A stretch of DNA of 64,000 nucleotides from Ctena decussata (taxonomy: Eukaryota; Mollusca; Bivalvia; Lucinida; Lucinidae): NCBI GenBank assembly GCA_963989385.1, contig OZ022500.1, forward strand, positions 107,115,842-107,179,841, written 5' to 3'. Numbering within the stretch: position 1 is the stretch's first letter; each line of letters starts with the position of its first letter. A program made the position numbers and the translations under genes. Below, one piece after another: positions 46,180 to 56,439 of the stretch. The notes beneath the pieces were generated by a model. The model was not told where the DNA came from. It saw nothing but the letters and a program-made list of their open reading frames with translations, and ran no database searches.

Positions 46180-46293
46180 CAAGTTTTATACTGCGTCAAT
46201 AAGACTGGCAACTTCGTGGCGCAAAAACAAGCAACGGTTGGTAGAGTACTTTAGAAACTACGTAATAAGCAGTTTTCACACATCGATATCGAC

Positions 46294-46299
46294 TATAAA
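46294..46299 (+). promoter_or_regulatory. Candidate TATA box
   Basis: CTATAAAC context. A start about 30 bp downstream would give a leader of roughly 60 bp to the ATG at 46389. Short motif, so weak alone. Confidence 0.3.
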
Positions 46300-46388
46300 C
46301 TAGTTGCAGAGACTGGGAATTCATTTTTATTCAGAACAGTGAATAGTGAACTTCAATAATATCTTGGATAGTTGAAAAGGAATAGAAA

Positions 46389-46400
46389 ATGAGCAAAAAG
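46389..46400 (+). CDS. Candidate first coding exon of the small Maf gene (MSKK)
   Basis: ATGAGCAAAAAG sits in a good initiation context (A at -3) and runs directly into GTGAGA, a good splice donor, ending in phase 0. The exon at 63787/63802 also opens in phase 0 with an in-frame IKSEG. Joined, Lys-Lys then Ile-Lys-Ser-Glu-Gly resembles the Lys-rich N-terminus of vertebrate small Mafs, where an intron interrupts near the same place (from memory). The exon encodes only four residues and the intron would be 17.4 kb, so this is a hypothesis. The alternative is that translation starts at Met 63823 after a non-coding exon. Confidence 0.3.
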
Positions 46401-46888
46401 GTGAGATAAATATTCAGGTCAAAATTTGTCCACATGGAGTGTTACAGTTCTATTTTTGTTGGGACGGCATGGGTTGTCCTTTGTTTACATTTTGTAATAA
46501 TACGTTTTTCTTTAATTGTTATTTATTATCAAAGGCTTCGGAATGTTTGATGCTTAAATTGTTTAACATTGTTAATTATAAAAAGGTAACAATATGGTAA
46601 AATATCTGTTATTGAAGGAGAAATCCAAAATTTTATTATTTGTGTATTCAGTAAACACTGATAACACGTGACTCTCCGTTTGCCAAAGAAAATTGCGTCG
46701 AATAGGCAAGATTTACCTTGATTTTACCTTGGACATTATCAAGGATATTTCGGTCAGACTGCTTCTGTAACATAGAAGTGATGAAGAGAAAATTAATAAC
46801 ACATCAATTTGAATTAAAAAAAAAACCCTCAAAACTAAAAAGAAAAAAAGCAACAGGTTCATAATAACCCTGATGCGCTTTTTAAAAG
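46401..46888. other. Unassigned non-coding sequence
   Basis: AT-rich, intron-like. Nothing else visible. Confidence 0.35.
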
Positions 46889-46950
46889 CATTGGGACACC
46901 TTACATTTGTCCCAAATGGAAAAATTAATTAATTTGTATGTGTCCCAATG
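46889..46950. repeat. Small foldback with CATTGGGACAC tips, copy 1
   Basis: CATTGGGACACC and GTGTCCCAATG are inverted ends around 'tttgtcccaaatgg'. A closely related copy is at 49528-49599, which also has a TTTGGGACAAATGG centre. Confidence 0.6.
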
Positions 46951-47203
46951 TGTAGACTTGGGCTCATTAGGGTTCTTAATTTTGCTTCTGATTTTGAATA
47001 CTCATTGTTGAATATTAAAGTTTGTTTATGGAGTGATAAGTGAAATATTCACACCACAGACACAGACAGACAGGCACACTTAGAGTGTATAATGGGACAT
47101 CTCAATTAATTCCTGTTCATAATGTAATTATGACCAAAAATTTCAATTTCCTTGCAATCATGCTATATGCATCAGTCAAGCATTGCTTGATGAAATAGCA
47201 GAT

Positions 47204-47298
47204 CCCAGCAGGCACATGATGTAGTACCACATTGATGTGACGTGATGACATCACATTGAAGTTGGTCCAACGTCATTTGACGTCATGTGTCAGATGGG
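47204..47298. repeat. Foldback MITE, CCCAGCAGGCACA family
   Basis: CCCAGCAGGCACATGATG...CATGTGTCAGATGGG, with TGACGT/ACGTCA words between. More decayed than 9341-9439. Confidence 0.55.
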
Positions 47299-47299
47299 A

Positions 47300-48235
47300 T
47301 GGCTTTGTAGGAACAGTATTATTCTGGGTTATTATATCAACTCAGACCATTTTTGCACCAAAATATGGGCGATTTTCTGCAAATCCCATAATCACAGGAA
47401 TGAAGATGACAAATTTTATGCATATGTAAGGTCAAAGAGTGTTTCATACTAAGAGCAGCTCTCGATATCTTGAACACAGATATCTCATCCCAGAAAATAG
47501 TTCGACCATATTTCCTATTCTAATTTAAATTTCAGCTCCTTTTATCTTTGACTGTACTTTAATAAGAGCGCAAACAGTATAGATACATCTGATGAGGGGG
47601 CTAATTATGAGCAGCTTCATGATCTGCACTGTTTGCAAATTCAACTCTTTCACATTTAGTTTTAACAAAAAATGTACATAATGTTAATTATTTTCTTTCT
47701 TTAAATAAAGAGTTGAAACCTGTTTAACTTAGTAGACATTTTTGTAAGCCGAATACGTTATCAAACAAGCAGACCGCAAAATTTATGACAGAAATTAAAA
47801 AAAAAAAGTTTGCCCAAGCTCATCATAAGCCGCCTCATCTTGATCTATATGGCTTGCAAATTCACCTGTTTTCATTTTTGGTGGTCATTTGTTGTATGTT
47901 CCACAAGGCAATTTTACCTACATTCAGCATGTATTATGCTATTTAAAGCAGGAACACCACCAGCAGTTGACAAAAAAAAAGTAAATAAACAAATTACAAT
48001 ACTATAAACGTTTACAAACCTCATATCCCGGCAGGGGTCAGCCAAGAGCTTTCAGACAGGGAGAAGTTTGGCGACATTTTCTGGACTTTAGGGAGAAGTT
48101 TTGGTCCAAAGTTTGGATTTCCCTATACGTCCTTTACATTTTCACTTCTCCCTCAGCTCAAAATAAGAAGTCAGCCAGCTTAGGGAGACTATTTCTCCCA
48201 AATCGCCCTCTAGGCTGAGCCCTGATCCGCCAACA
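47300..48235. other. Unassigned non-coding stretch
   Basis: Contains diverged copies of the 'gcggctcat...gatctacat' block also at 45290 (47600-47640 and 47815-47870). An inverted pair around 'gggagaagtttggcgac' and 'cagggctcagcc'-like text lies at 48030-48225. No gene. Confidence 0.35.
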
Positions 48236-48395
48236 AAGTAGTATGTGCTCCCAGGGAAGACCCAGATCAGCCTGGGTATTCACCCAATATGATCAGAGTC
48301 TTCCCTATGCCCTCAAGGGTAGCTAAGGGTCTAAGCTAGTAGCTCCATGCAATCATTGAAGACTCTGATCAGCCTGGGCGGATGTGGCTCATACG
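48236..48395. mobile_element. Truncated/decayed 236-bp foldback relative
   Basis: CCAACAAAGTAGTATGTGC, CAGATCAGCCTGGGTATTC and GACTCTGATCAGCCTGGGCG follow the family, but the outermost left tip and most of the right arm are missing (GCGGATG joins TGGCTCAT directly). Confidence 0.6.
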
Positions 48396-48851
48396 TATTA
48401 TTATCTCTGACTGCAGATTCCCATGTTTGCATATAATTGACAGAACCTGAAATTCAGTCATGGTCTAAATTGTACAGGGTATTTATGTGATAGGCAAGGT
48501 GATGTCTCTTTTCATAAGCCTTTATACCCCAAAACGATTCTTTTCATTTATAGCCATTGTAGCCTAATGCAAAAACTATGACCCTTTTGATACTCTGAAA
48601 ACTGCTCATTGTGACAAAAACAACTGTAGACTACAGAACAGTGAGTCAGGTGCTCAAGTCAAAAGGCTGATCAGGGCTTTTGCCATCCAACTAATCCTTA
48701 AAGTATGTGAACACTTGAGTGATGAGAATGCAGACCAAGATTTGACTGCAGGGATGAGTCAGTGCATCATTTATATTCGTCAATGGTCCATTTTGGTTTG
48801 CTGATGTTTTTGTTGTGGCCGGCTTTCCTGTGCCCTATTCCTAGCTTATAT
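48396..48851. other. Unassigned spacer
   Basis: Contains TGAGTCA twice (near 48641 and 48754) without the full MARE consensus. Nothing else. Confidence 0.35.
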
Positions 48852-49087
48852 GAACCGCGACATGAGAAAACCAACAATGTGGTTGTGCACCCAGGGCAGA
48901 CTCAGATCAGCCTGGGCATCCGGCCAGTCTGATCAGACTCTTCACTAAGCGCTTAAAGGGAAGCTTAGTGTCTAAGCTACCTTCATGCGGGCAGCGAAGA
49001 CTCTGATCAGACTTTTTGGATGCCCAGGCTGATTTGAGTCTGCGCTGGGCGCACAACCACATTGTTGGTTTTCTCGTGTCGCGGCTC
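48852..49087. mobile_element. 236-bp foldback MITE, copy 3 (TSD ATAT)
   Basis: GAACCGCGACATGAGAAAAC to GTTTTCTCGTGTCGCGGCTC. ATAT on both sides (48848-48851 and 49088-49091). Same length as copies 1 and 2. Confidence 0.85.
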
Positions 49088-49527
49088 ATATTAGTCCATA
49101 ATATTTTGAAAAGATAATGTCAGATTCCTGTCGAGCGTGTGAAAGTTGAATTTTCATGTTGGTCTCGTTACGGATTAAGCCTATGTTGATTCCACATCCA
49201 CTGTACTCCGCCTCCACTGACCAACTTAAACCGTGCAATTAGGTTAGGGCATGCAGTATTTTTCAGGAGTCAGCTATTGTTTGCCCTGCACTAATCTGAT
49301 ACAGCATATGTCTGCAGGCTGGCTGAAGTAATGTATGCACAGTTAGCGTTATGCATTTTCACATGGTACAGCATAATAGCAGTCACTGAATTGTTTTGTT
49401 TTGAAAGCAGAATAAAGTGCATACCAAATGACATTTTCAGTGCCATATTTGGGTAGTACATGTACTTGTGGTAGTTTATCGTAACCTCTTTTTAGTTTTC
49501 TCAAGCCAAAGTTTAAAGAGCGTATAT
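49088..49527. other. Unassigned spacer
   Basis: Nothing recognised. Confidence 0.35.
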
Positions 49528-49599
49528 ATTGGGACACCTAAAAATAATGAATTTACCATTTGGGACAAATGGAAAATTTATTATTTCAGGTGTCCCAAT
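49528..49599. repeat. Small foldback with ATTGGGACACC tips, copy 2
   Basis: ATTGGGACACCT...AGGTGTCCCAAT with central CCATTTGGGACAAATGG. Confidence 0.65.
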
Positions 49600-49929
49600 A
49601 CTTAAGCACATTAGGGTATGACATCCTGGGCCCAGTTGATTAAAACTTATGATGTCGCTAGTTAATGTGACTTTGAAATTTCAAACATATCAAAAGCACA
49701 AACACTGGCATATTTGCTGAAAAAAATGTGTGGAGCTTTTGCAGTGCAAAAAATCATTTTTTTCAGCAAAAAAATAGCACACTGTGTAGTAGACTTAACA
49801 AATCCTTGACCCACAACTTCGTTAAGTCAAGCCAACGATGCTTTGAACAACTGGGCCCTGGTAGTTATCATATTTTTTTGATTATTGCTTATTATAATAA
49901 ATTTGGTTGCTAAATTAGCATATTATTTT

Positions 49930-50257
49930 GGCGAGGTCTGCTGACAACCGGTTGTCACCAGACTTTTTGGACCAAAACCGTCTGCTGACAACCGGTTGTC
50001 ACCAGACTTTTTGGACCAAAAACGTCTGCTGACAACCGGCTATATAATTTCTATTAAGTGGTTTTAAATAGGGTTTAATTTAACTGAATTTGTTTTAATA
50101 TGTTATATATATGTTATAAATATAACATAAACATGATAAAGCTTCTCATAGTTAAGGCAAATGACCATTTTTACTTGCATGATTCTTGCACTCTTGTCAT
50201 TGTGTTACATATATAAGTGGACTGTTTGTACTTTATGTATGGATAATGGAAACCAAA
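49930..50257 (+). repeat. Left terminal arm of the 8.7-kb element
   Basis: Uninterrupted arm. Tip units at 49936-50041, then 'tatataatttctattaagtgg...ttataaatataacata', then 'ttctcatagttaaggcaaatga' and 'ggactgtttgtacttt'. It supplies the empty site for the Helitron-like insertion in the right arm. Confidence 0.8.
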
Positions 50258-50259
50258 AA

Positions 50260-50795
50260 TATTTTTCAATATCTACACCATTATAAGCCTATGTAAAACA
50301 TGTGACCCCCAGGACAGGGCATCTGACCCCAGGGCCATAATTTGAACAAACTTGGTAGTGGACAACTAGGTGATGCCACATACCAATTACCAAGGCTCTG
50401 CATCCAGTGGTTTTAGGCAAGAAGATTTTCTTTATGTTTTCCCTATAAAAGCCTTTGTAAAAGCGTGACCCCCAGGGCGAGGCCATTTTGGCCCTAGGAC
50501 CGTAATTTGAACAAACTTGGTAGAGGACCACCTGGTGAATATCAAGGCCTTATGGTTTTAGACAAGAAGATCAAAGTTATTCCAAAAACCTATTTCAGCT
50601 CATTTGACCTAGTTATGTCATTTGAATAATTTTCAAAGAGGGACATATAAGGTTCATTCCTGCCAAGTTTGGTCAGGTTTAGGAGACAATGTCCTTTGAA
50701 GCAAATCGCTGATGACAAAAAAAAAAAGGCACAACTCATGGCATGATTGACTGATCACAATAGCTCATCTTGAGCCTATGGCTCAGGTCAGCTAA
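50260..50795 (+). mobile_element. Helitron-like element, ~167-bp units, CTAA end
   Basis: 'atttgaacaaacttggtag' recurs at about 50340 and 50507. It ends 'caatagctcatc', hairpin GAGCC-TAT-GGCTC, AGGTCAGCTAA (CTAA 50792-50795). The 5' boundary is uncertain. Confidence 0.55.
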
Positions 50796-51604
50796 AAAGA
50801 TTTTTGAATATTTTCTTATGCATTTCTATGGTTCAAACTTAGGACCCAATGGGGCAGGGCCATTTTGGACCCTGAGGCTACCATTTGAATAAACTTGGTA
50901 AAAGACCACTAGGCAATGCTACATACCAAATATCAAAGATCTGAGCCCAATTATGGTTCTGAAGAAGATTTTTGAATATTTTCATATGTATTTCTATGGT
51001 TCAAACCCAGATCCCCCTGGGGCAGGCCATTTGGGGCCCTAGAGCCACCATTTGAACAAAGTTGGTAAATGACCACTAGGCAATGCTATATACCACAATT
51101 CAAGCATCTGATGCTAGCACTTCTGGAGTGAGTGAGTGAACTCGGGTTTAACGTCCCACCAACAACGAGGTCATATGGAGACGGGACCTTGGTTTAAAGT
51201 CTCATCCGAAAGACCGGAGAAGCGGGGGATCGAACTTGCGACCCCTGAATTGGTAGTCTGGAGTGTTATCCACTACGCTACAGCCGCTCCTAGCACTTCT
51301 GGAGAAGATAAATGCTGATTATTTTATTTTGGAACCCCAAACCCCCTGCTGCAGGGTCATTTTGGATCCTAGGGTCTCCACTTGAACAAACTTGGTAAAG
51401 GTCTACTAGACACTGCTTCATACCAAACATCAAGCATCTGAGCCCAGTGGTTCTGAAGCAGAAGATTTTCAATATCAAAGCTGAAAGGTTTCGGAGAGGT
51501 TCTCATCTAAAGCACATTGTTGATGACGGACAAAGCAAGACGGACGTTGGATATTGACTGATCACAATAGCTCACCTTCAGTATATGGCTCAGGTGAGTT
51601 AAAA
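50796..51604 (+). mobile_element. Second Helitron-like tandem element, interrupted by a SINE
   Basis: Units with 'tttgaayaaacttggtaaa' occur at about 50888, 51051 and 51379. The last spacing is longer because a 161-bp SINE and its duplication interrupt it. It ends GACGGACAAAGCAAGACGG, 'cacaatagctcacc', a decayed hairpin and AGGTGAGTTAA. Confidence 0.55.
51129..51289 (-). mobile_element. tRNA-derived SINE with 15-bp target duplication
   Basis: CTAGCACTTCTGGAG flanks it exactly (51114-51128 and 51290-51304). On the minus strand the head is GGAGCGGCTGTAGCGTAGTG (A-box-like), then a B-box GTTCGATCC. The tail ends GACGTTAAACCCGAGTTCAC and (TCAC)n. Promoter-bearing, non-coding. Confidence 0.8.
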
Positions 51605-52200
51605 ACAAACTAGAAGAAAAGGTGCTGTCAATGACTAAGTTCAAAAGGCCATAATTCTGTCAAAATTTATTTTATCTCCATCAAAAAGCTACATGCACAT
51701 TTTGATTTTGTCCACAACATGTGTACAAAGTTTGAAAAGAATCCACAGACAACTACAGGAGAAGTTGATTACACAAACTCCATATACTATAATATAAAAA
51801 GGCTGCCAAAAATGACTAAGTTCAAAAGGCAGTCATTCTGTCAAAATTAATCTATTCTTCATCAAAATGCCACATGCACATTTTAATTATGTCTGTAACA
51901 TGTGCATTAAGTTTGAAAAAGATCAAGTAAAAACTGTAGGAGGAGTTGATTACACAAACTCCATGTCCTGTAAGGAAAATAGACTGCCCAAAATGACTTA
52001 GGCCATAATTCTGACAAAATAAAATTTAAGCCATCAAAAAGCCACATGCACATCTTCACTATGTCCACACCCAGTATATAAAGTTTGAAAAGTATCCACT
52101 AAACTCTGTCAGAGGAGTGGCTATACAAACTCCATACCCCATACTGCAAAAAGCTGCCCAAAATGACTAAGTTCAATAGGCTGTAAACGTACGCCTTAAA
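51605..52200 (+). mobile_element. Fragment of the ~181-bp pearl-like repeat
   Basis: Units 'aatgactaagttcaaaagg' recur at about 51629, 51811 and 52158 (one more decayed between), matching 4137-5608. Both termini are missing. Confidence 0.55.
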
Positions 52201-52662
52201 TTTGATAGAGAACAAAATCATCTATTCAACATGATTTTATAGACAAATGTATACATGTACTGTTCTACTAGCAAGTTAATGAACAGATCTGTTTTTTGAT
52301 AGTAGCTGGCAAAGTTTTGTGTGTCATTTCCATAAATGTCTTTAAGTTTTTGAATTTGAAAGAATAGAAATGAATCCTGATGGAATAATTCTGCCCCCCC
52401 CCCCCCCTCCCACACACACACAATATGCCTAATAAACTATATGACCCCATCCTGCTCCCCCCCCCCCCCCTGATAATAAATGACTCGTCCCTAAATAGCA
52501 TGATTTCTGTCTGCCACTGAGAGCATTGCGAAAGTGTAAATGAAACAAACAAAAAATATGTAGTGGTTTGTTTAGAATACCAACTGAGAATACTGATCTT
52601 CAGCAAAGAGTATTGTCCCAAATTGTGCTCTTGGAAAAGATGTACCTATAGCGTCATTTTCT
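52201..52662. other. Interior of 8.7-kb element, C-runs, no gene
   Basis: Two poly(C) tracts (about 52394-52408 and 52457-52470) and AT-rich text. Overlapping minus-strand open frames with Gly runs derive from the C-runs. Confidence 0.4.
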
Positions 52663-53412
52663 TTGAGGTGCCGTTTTACTATAAATTCCTTGTTTTGTGA
52701 TGTCACTCATTTCATATCCACTTTTTGATGTATCAAAATATGAGGTGCCGTTTTACTATAAATCCTCCTTTTGTAATCACAAAATCGAATTTATGATATC
52801 ACAAAATCGATTTGATGATATCACAAATTTTTTTGTTATATCACTAATTACAATGTGATATCACTAAATCGATTACAAGATATCACAAAATCGATTTTGT
52901 GATATAACAAAATCGATTTAGTGAAATGAATTAGTCATACCACAAAATGAAATGTGTGATATCAAAAAGTCGATTTAGTGATATCATTAAATCGATTTTG
53001 TGATATCAGAAAGTAAATATTATTTTGTGATGTCACTTATTCATTTTTGTGATATCATTCATTCGATTTAGTGATATCACTAAATCGATTTTTTGATATC
53101 ACTTATTTACATTTTGTGAAATCACAAATTCATTTAATTTTGTGATATCACTTATTCGATTAAGTGATATAACTTATTCCATTTAGTATTCCATTTAGTG
53201 ATATCACTTAATCGCACCTATTATGTGATATCAAAAACTAGATTTTGTGATATCACTAAATCGTAACTATCATGTTTTAAAGGGAGGAACCAATATGCTG
53301 TTTGTGAACTCCGCATATTTTGCAATATCACAAAATCGATTTTGTGATATCACTAATTCACGTTTATTTAGTGATATCACTAATTCGATTTTGTTATGAA
53401 TAAAAATTAGTG

Positions 53413-53735
53413 ATATCACATAAATAAAGTAGTGATATCAAAAATTATGTGTCATTTTGTGAAATCACAAAATCGAATCAGTGATATCACAAAATAGAAT
53501 AAGTGATGTCACAAGATCGATTCAGTGATATCACTCAAACACAGCTATTTTCTGATATCACTATTTCGATTATGTGATATCACAAAATCAATAAGATATC
53601 GTAATATCACAATATCGAATAAGTGATATCACAAAATCGAAAAAGTGATATCACTAAAAAGATTTTTGTAGAAATAGAATGAGTGATTTCGCAAAACAGG
53701 GAATTTTTTGTAAAATCAAAATATCGATTTAGTAA
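53413..53735. repeat. Internal duplication block, first copy
   Basis: Nearly identical to 54121-54444 (offset about 708 bp), including 'acacagctattttctgatatc' and 'gggaattttttgtaaaatc'. Confidence 0.85.
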
Positions 53736-54120
53736 TGTCACCGTATCGATTTTGTGGTATCACAAATTTCATCACTTATTCATTCCATTTTAGTGATATC
53801 ACTGAAGTTGTCACAAAATCGATTTTGTTATGTAACTAAATCAATTTCAGTGATATCACATAAAAATAAGTGATATCACAAAATATTGTGATATCACATA
53901 TTCGAAATATTGATATCTCTTGATCAATAGAGATATCACGATTTTGTGATATCATTTATTTAAATAAAATAAGTGATATTATAAACTTGAAATAGCGATA
54001 TAACAAGATATTTGCGATTTAGTGATATCACAAAATCAAATTAGTGTTCTCTCATTTAAAAAATTAGGGACATTACAAAATCGATTTTTGTGATATCACC
54101 AAATTAAAGCTATTTTAGTT

Positions 54121-54444
54121 ATATCACATAAATAAAGTAGTGATATCACAAATTATGTGTCATTTTGTGAAATCACAAAATCGAATCAGTGATATCACAA
54201 AAATAGAATAAGTGATGTCACAAGATCGATTCAGTGATATCACTCAAACACAGCTATTTTCTGATATCACTATTTCGATTATGTGATATCACAAAATCAA
54301 TAAGATATCGTAATATCACAATATTGAATAAGTGATATCACAAAATCGAATAAGTGATATCACTAAAAAGATTTTTAGTAGAATAGAATGAGTGATTTCG
54401 CAAAACAGGGAATTTTTTGTAAAATCAAAATATCGATTTAGTGA
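54121..54444. repeat. Internal duplication block, second copy
   Basis: Partner of 53413-53735. A separate phrase ('accaaattaaagctattttagt') repeats at about 54098 and 54471, offset about 372 bp, so duplication happened in more than one step. Confidence 0.85.
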
Positions 54445-54861
54445 TATCACAAAATCGATTTTTGTGATATCACCAAATTAAAGCTATTTTAGTTATATCA
54501 CAAAATCGAAAAAGTGATATCGCAAAATCTATAAGTGATCTCACAAAATCAATATCACCACTTTTGACATCACAAAGTCTGTTTAGTGAAAATCGACTTT
54601 GTAATATCTCTAATTTCATTTTGTGGTAACAGTAAATCATTCCTATTTAGTGATGTCACTAAAACGATTTTGTGATATCACAAAATAGAATTTGTGATAT
54701 CAGATAATCGATTAAGTGATAGCATATGACAATAAGTGATATGAAAAAAATATGTGATATCACATATTCGAAATAGAGATATCACAAAATAGTTAAAGTG
54801 ATATCACAAATTCGATTTTGTGATATCACAAATAGGGGATTTAGAGTAAAATGGCGATTTA

Positions 54862-56324
54862 CATTTTCCATTATTTTTTTCTACATTACGGTATTGTTCC
54901 TAAATATTTTGTGACTGTGTATAAGTTGGCCTTAGTCAATAACAAAACAAGTTCGCTTCTAAAACTGTACAGCATATCCAAAAGTATCTGAAAAAGCGGG
55001 AGGTCTATGGTAGAGGAATGGTAAGGCATATAGTTTGAGCTTTAAAATACATTAATTTCAACGGGATTTCTTTCGTAACTACACCAAAACGGCAGTCATT
55101 GTCAAATTAGACTGGTTTGAATAGAAATAAACAAAACGATAGGAAATAGAGTTTGTACAGTCTTTCGGTTGGCGTCTGTTTTCCGAGGGGAAAGACTTCT
55201 GGGAGAGGGGGGAGATGTTCTCTGACAGTTTTTCATCAGTTTGTCAGATGGAGCTCGCAGCTGTTGAGTTAGACCGTTCAAACGACAAAAAGCGTTGTGA
55301 AATTGAAGCCAGAATCGTATAATGGGTAGTCAGATCAAGGTCTAAGCTTTGACCATGCAGTTTTGTCCGAAGCCTCAGAGTCAACATGGTAGCAGCCATA
55401 GAGAAGTTTTATCATACCACCAACACACTGTAAAGAGCGGTGTGCTCGCCTGTAGCCAGTACATATCTTCATATTACGTGATAAAAAGCCCCCCCCCCCA
55501 CCCCCATCACCACCAACCCCCTCCCCACCCCTCCCTCAACGAATGATTTCAAATCTCCACATCCCCTCTACTCGTGGTATAAGCTTGCTTTTTACTACTA
55601 TGATTTCATAAACACACAAACGCTTGCGCGTGTGTGCATGTACACACACAGATGTGCGTCTCATCGACAATAAACATTAAAATGTGTGATAATATATTGG
55701 CTGGTATGGCCGTTTGCGTGGTCTTTTACAGCGCCGCACCCCTCCCCCTCCCCCTATCAAATACCCTTTTTTACCCGCTGCATAAAGAATTTAACACTCA
55801 CACAAAATAAAAGCAATCTGATCAGCATTTTGAAGTGTTGAATCAGGTTGACGTCGTGATCATTTCATAATCACCCAAAAGTCACTGACTTGTAAAAAAA
55901 TTACACCCCAACCCTCATCGCCAAGAAATAAACCAGATATAATAAATGAAAAAATACCTTGAATTAGTAAATTAAATCATAAACAATATTTAACTAAATC
56001 AGAAAAATATAGGATTATAATTAGTTTCAGAAGGACATATACATCCTGGCGGCATGTCGTTTTCAATGATTATGTTTCATTATCTATTATTTTCAAACTA
56101 TCCAGATATTTTGAATTATACATAAGAATGTATAATATAGAAACGTAAGTAATTAATTTAATCAAATACTGAAAGAAATTGTGTTAAATTAAATAGGCAG
56201 TATATATCGCATTCACTGGTTCGGTTCGGTGACGGCGGTAAAAGCCGGTACCGCAACAATCGGAAATTTTCGTAAGCTCCGTCCGGTATAATCCGGTGGT
56301 TCGGTTCGGTTCGGTTACCCTTTT
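54862..56324. other. Interior of 8.7-kb element, no gene recognised
   Basis: AT-rich with a C/A-rich run at 55487-55535, a CA-rich stretch at 55605-55660 and GGTTCGGTTCGGT pentamers at 56218-56320. No transposase-like frame. Confidence 0.4.
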
Positions 56325-56439
56325 TACCCCCAACCTTTCCATACATCGAAGTACAAACAGTCCTCATATGTATGTAACACAATGCCAAAAATGCTAGTAA
56401 AAACAGTCATTTGCCTTAACTATGAGAAAATTCATGTTA
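56325..56439 (-). repeat. Inner part of the right terminal arm
   Basis: Reverse complement matches 50140-50257 ('tctcatagttaaggcaaatgac', 'attgtgttacatac', 'ggactgtttgtactt'). Confidence 0.75.

Larger units (their letters stand above)
52663..54861. mobile_element. GATATC palindrome array between inverted ends
   Basis: The left end GAGGTGCCGTTTTACTATAA occurs twice (52665 and 52742). The right end TTTAGAGTAAAATGGCGATT (54840-54859) is its approximate reverse complement: GCCRTTTTACTMTAAATCC is shared. Between them about 2.05 kb consist mostly of GTGATATCAC and its variants alternating with AAATCGATTT and TCGATT words. I counted about fifty GATATC hexamers. CATTTTC lies outside both ends (52656-52662 and about 54863-54869) and may be a target duplication. 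No coding capacity. Family unknown to me. Confidence 0.75.

Noticed and set aside
48236..48395. Fifth full-length 236-bp foldback
   Set aside because: The right arm is largely missing and the left tip is lost, so it is only a truncated relative.
52793..54835. CRISPR-like array
   Set aside because: The GATATC words are irregularly spaced, palindromic and diverged, without constant repeats and unique spacers, in a eukaryotic genome.
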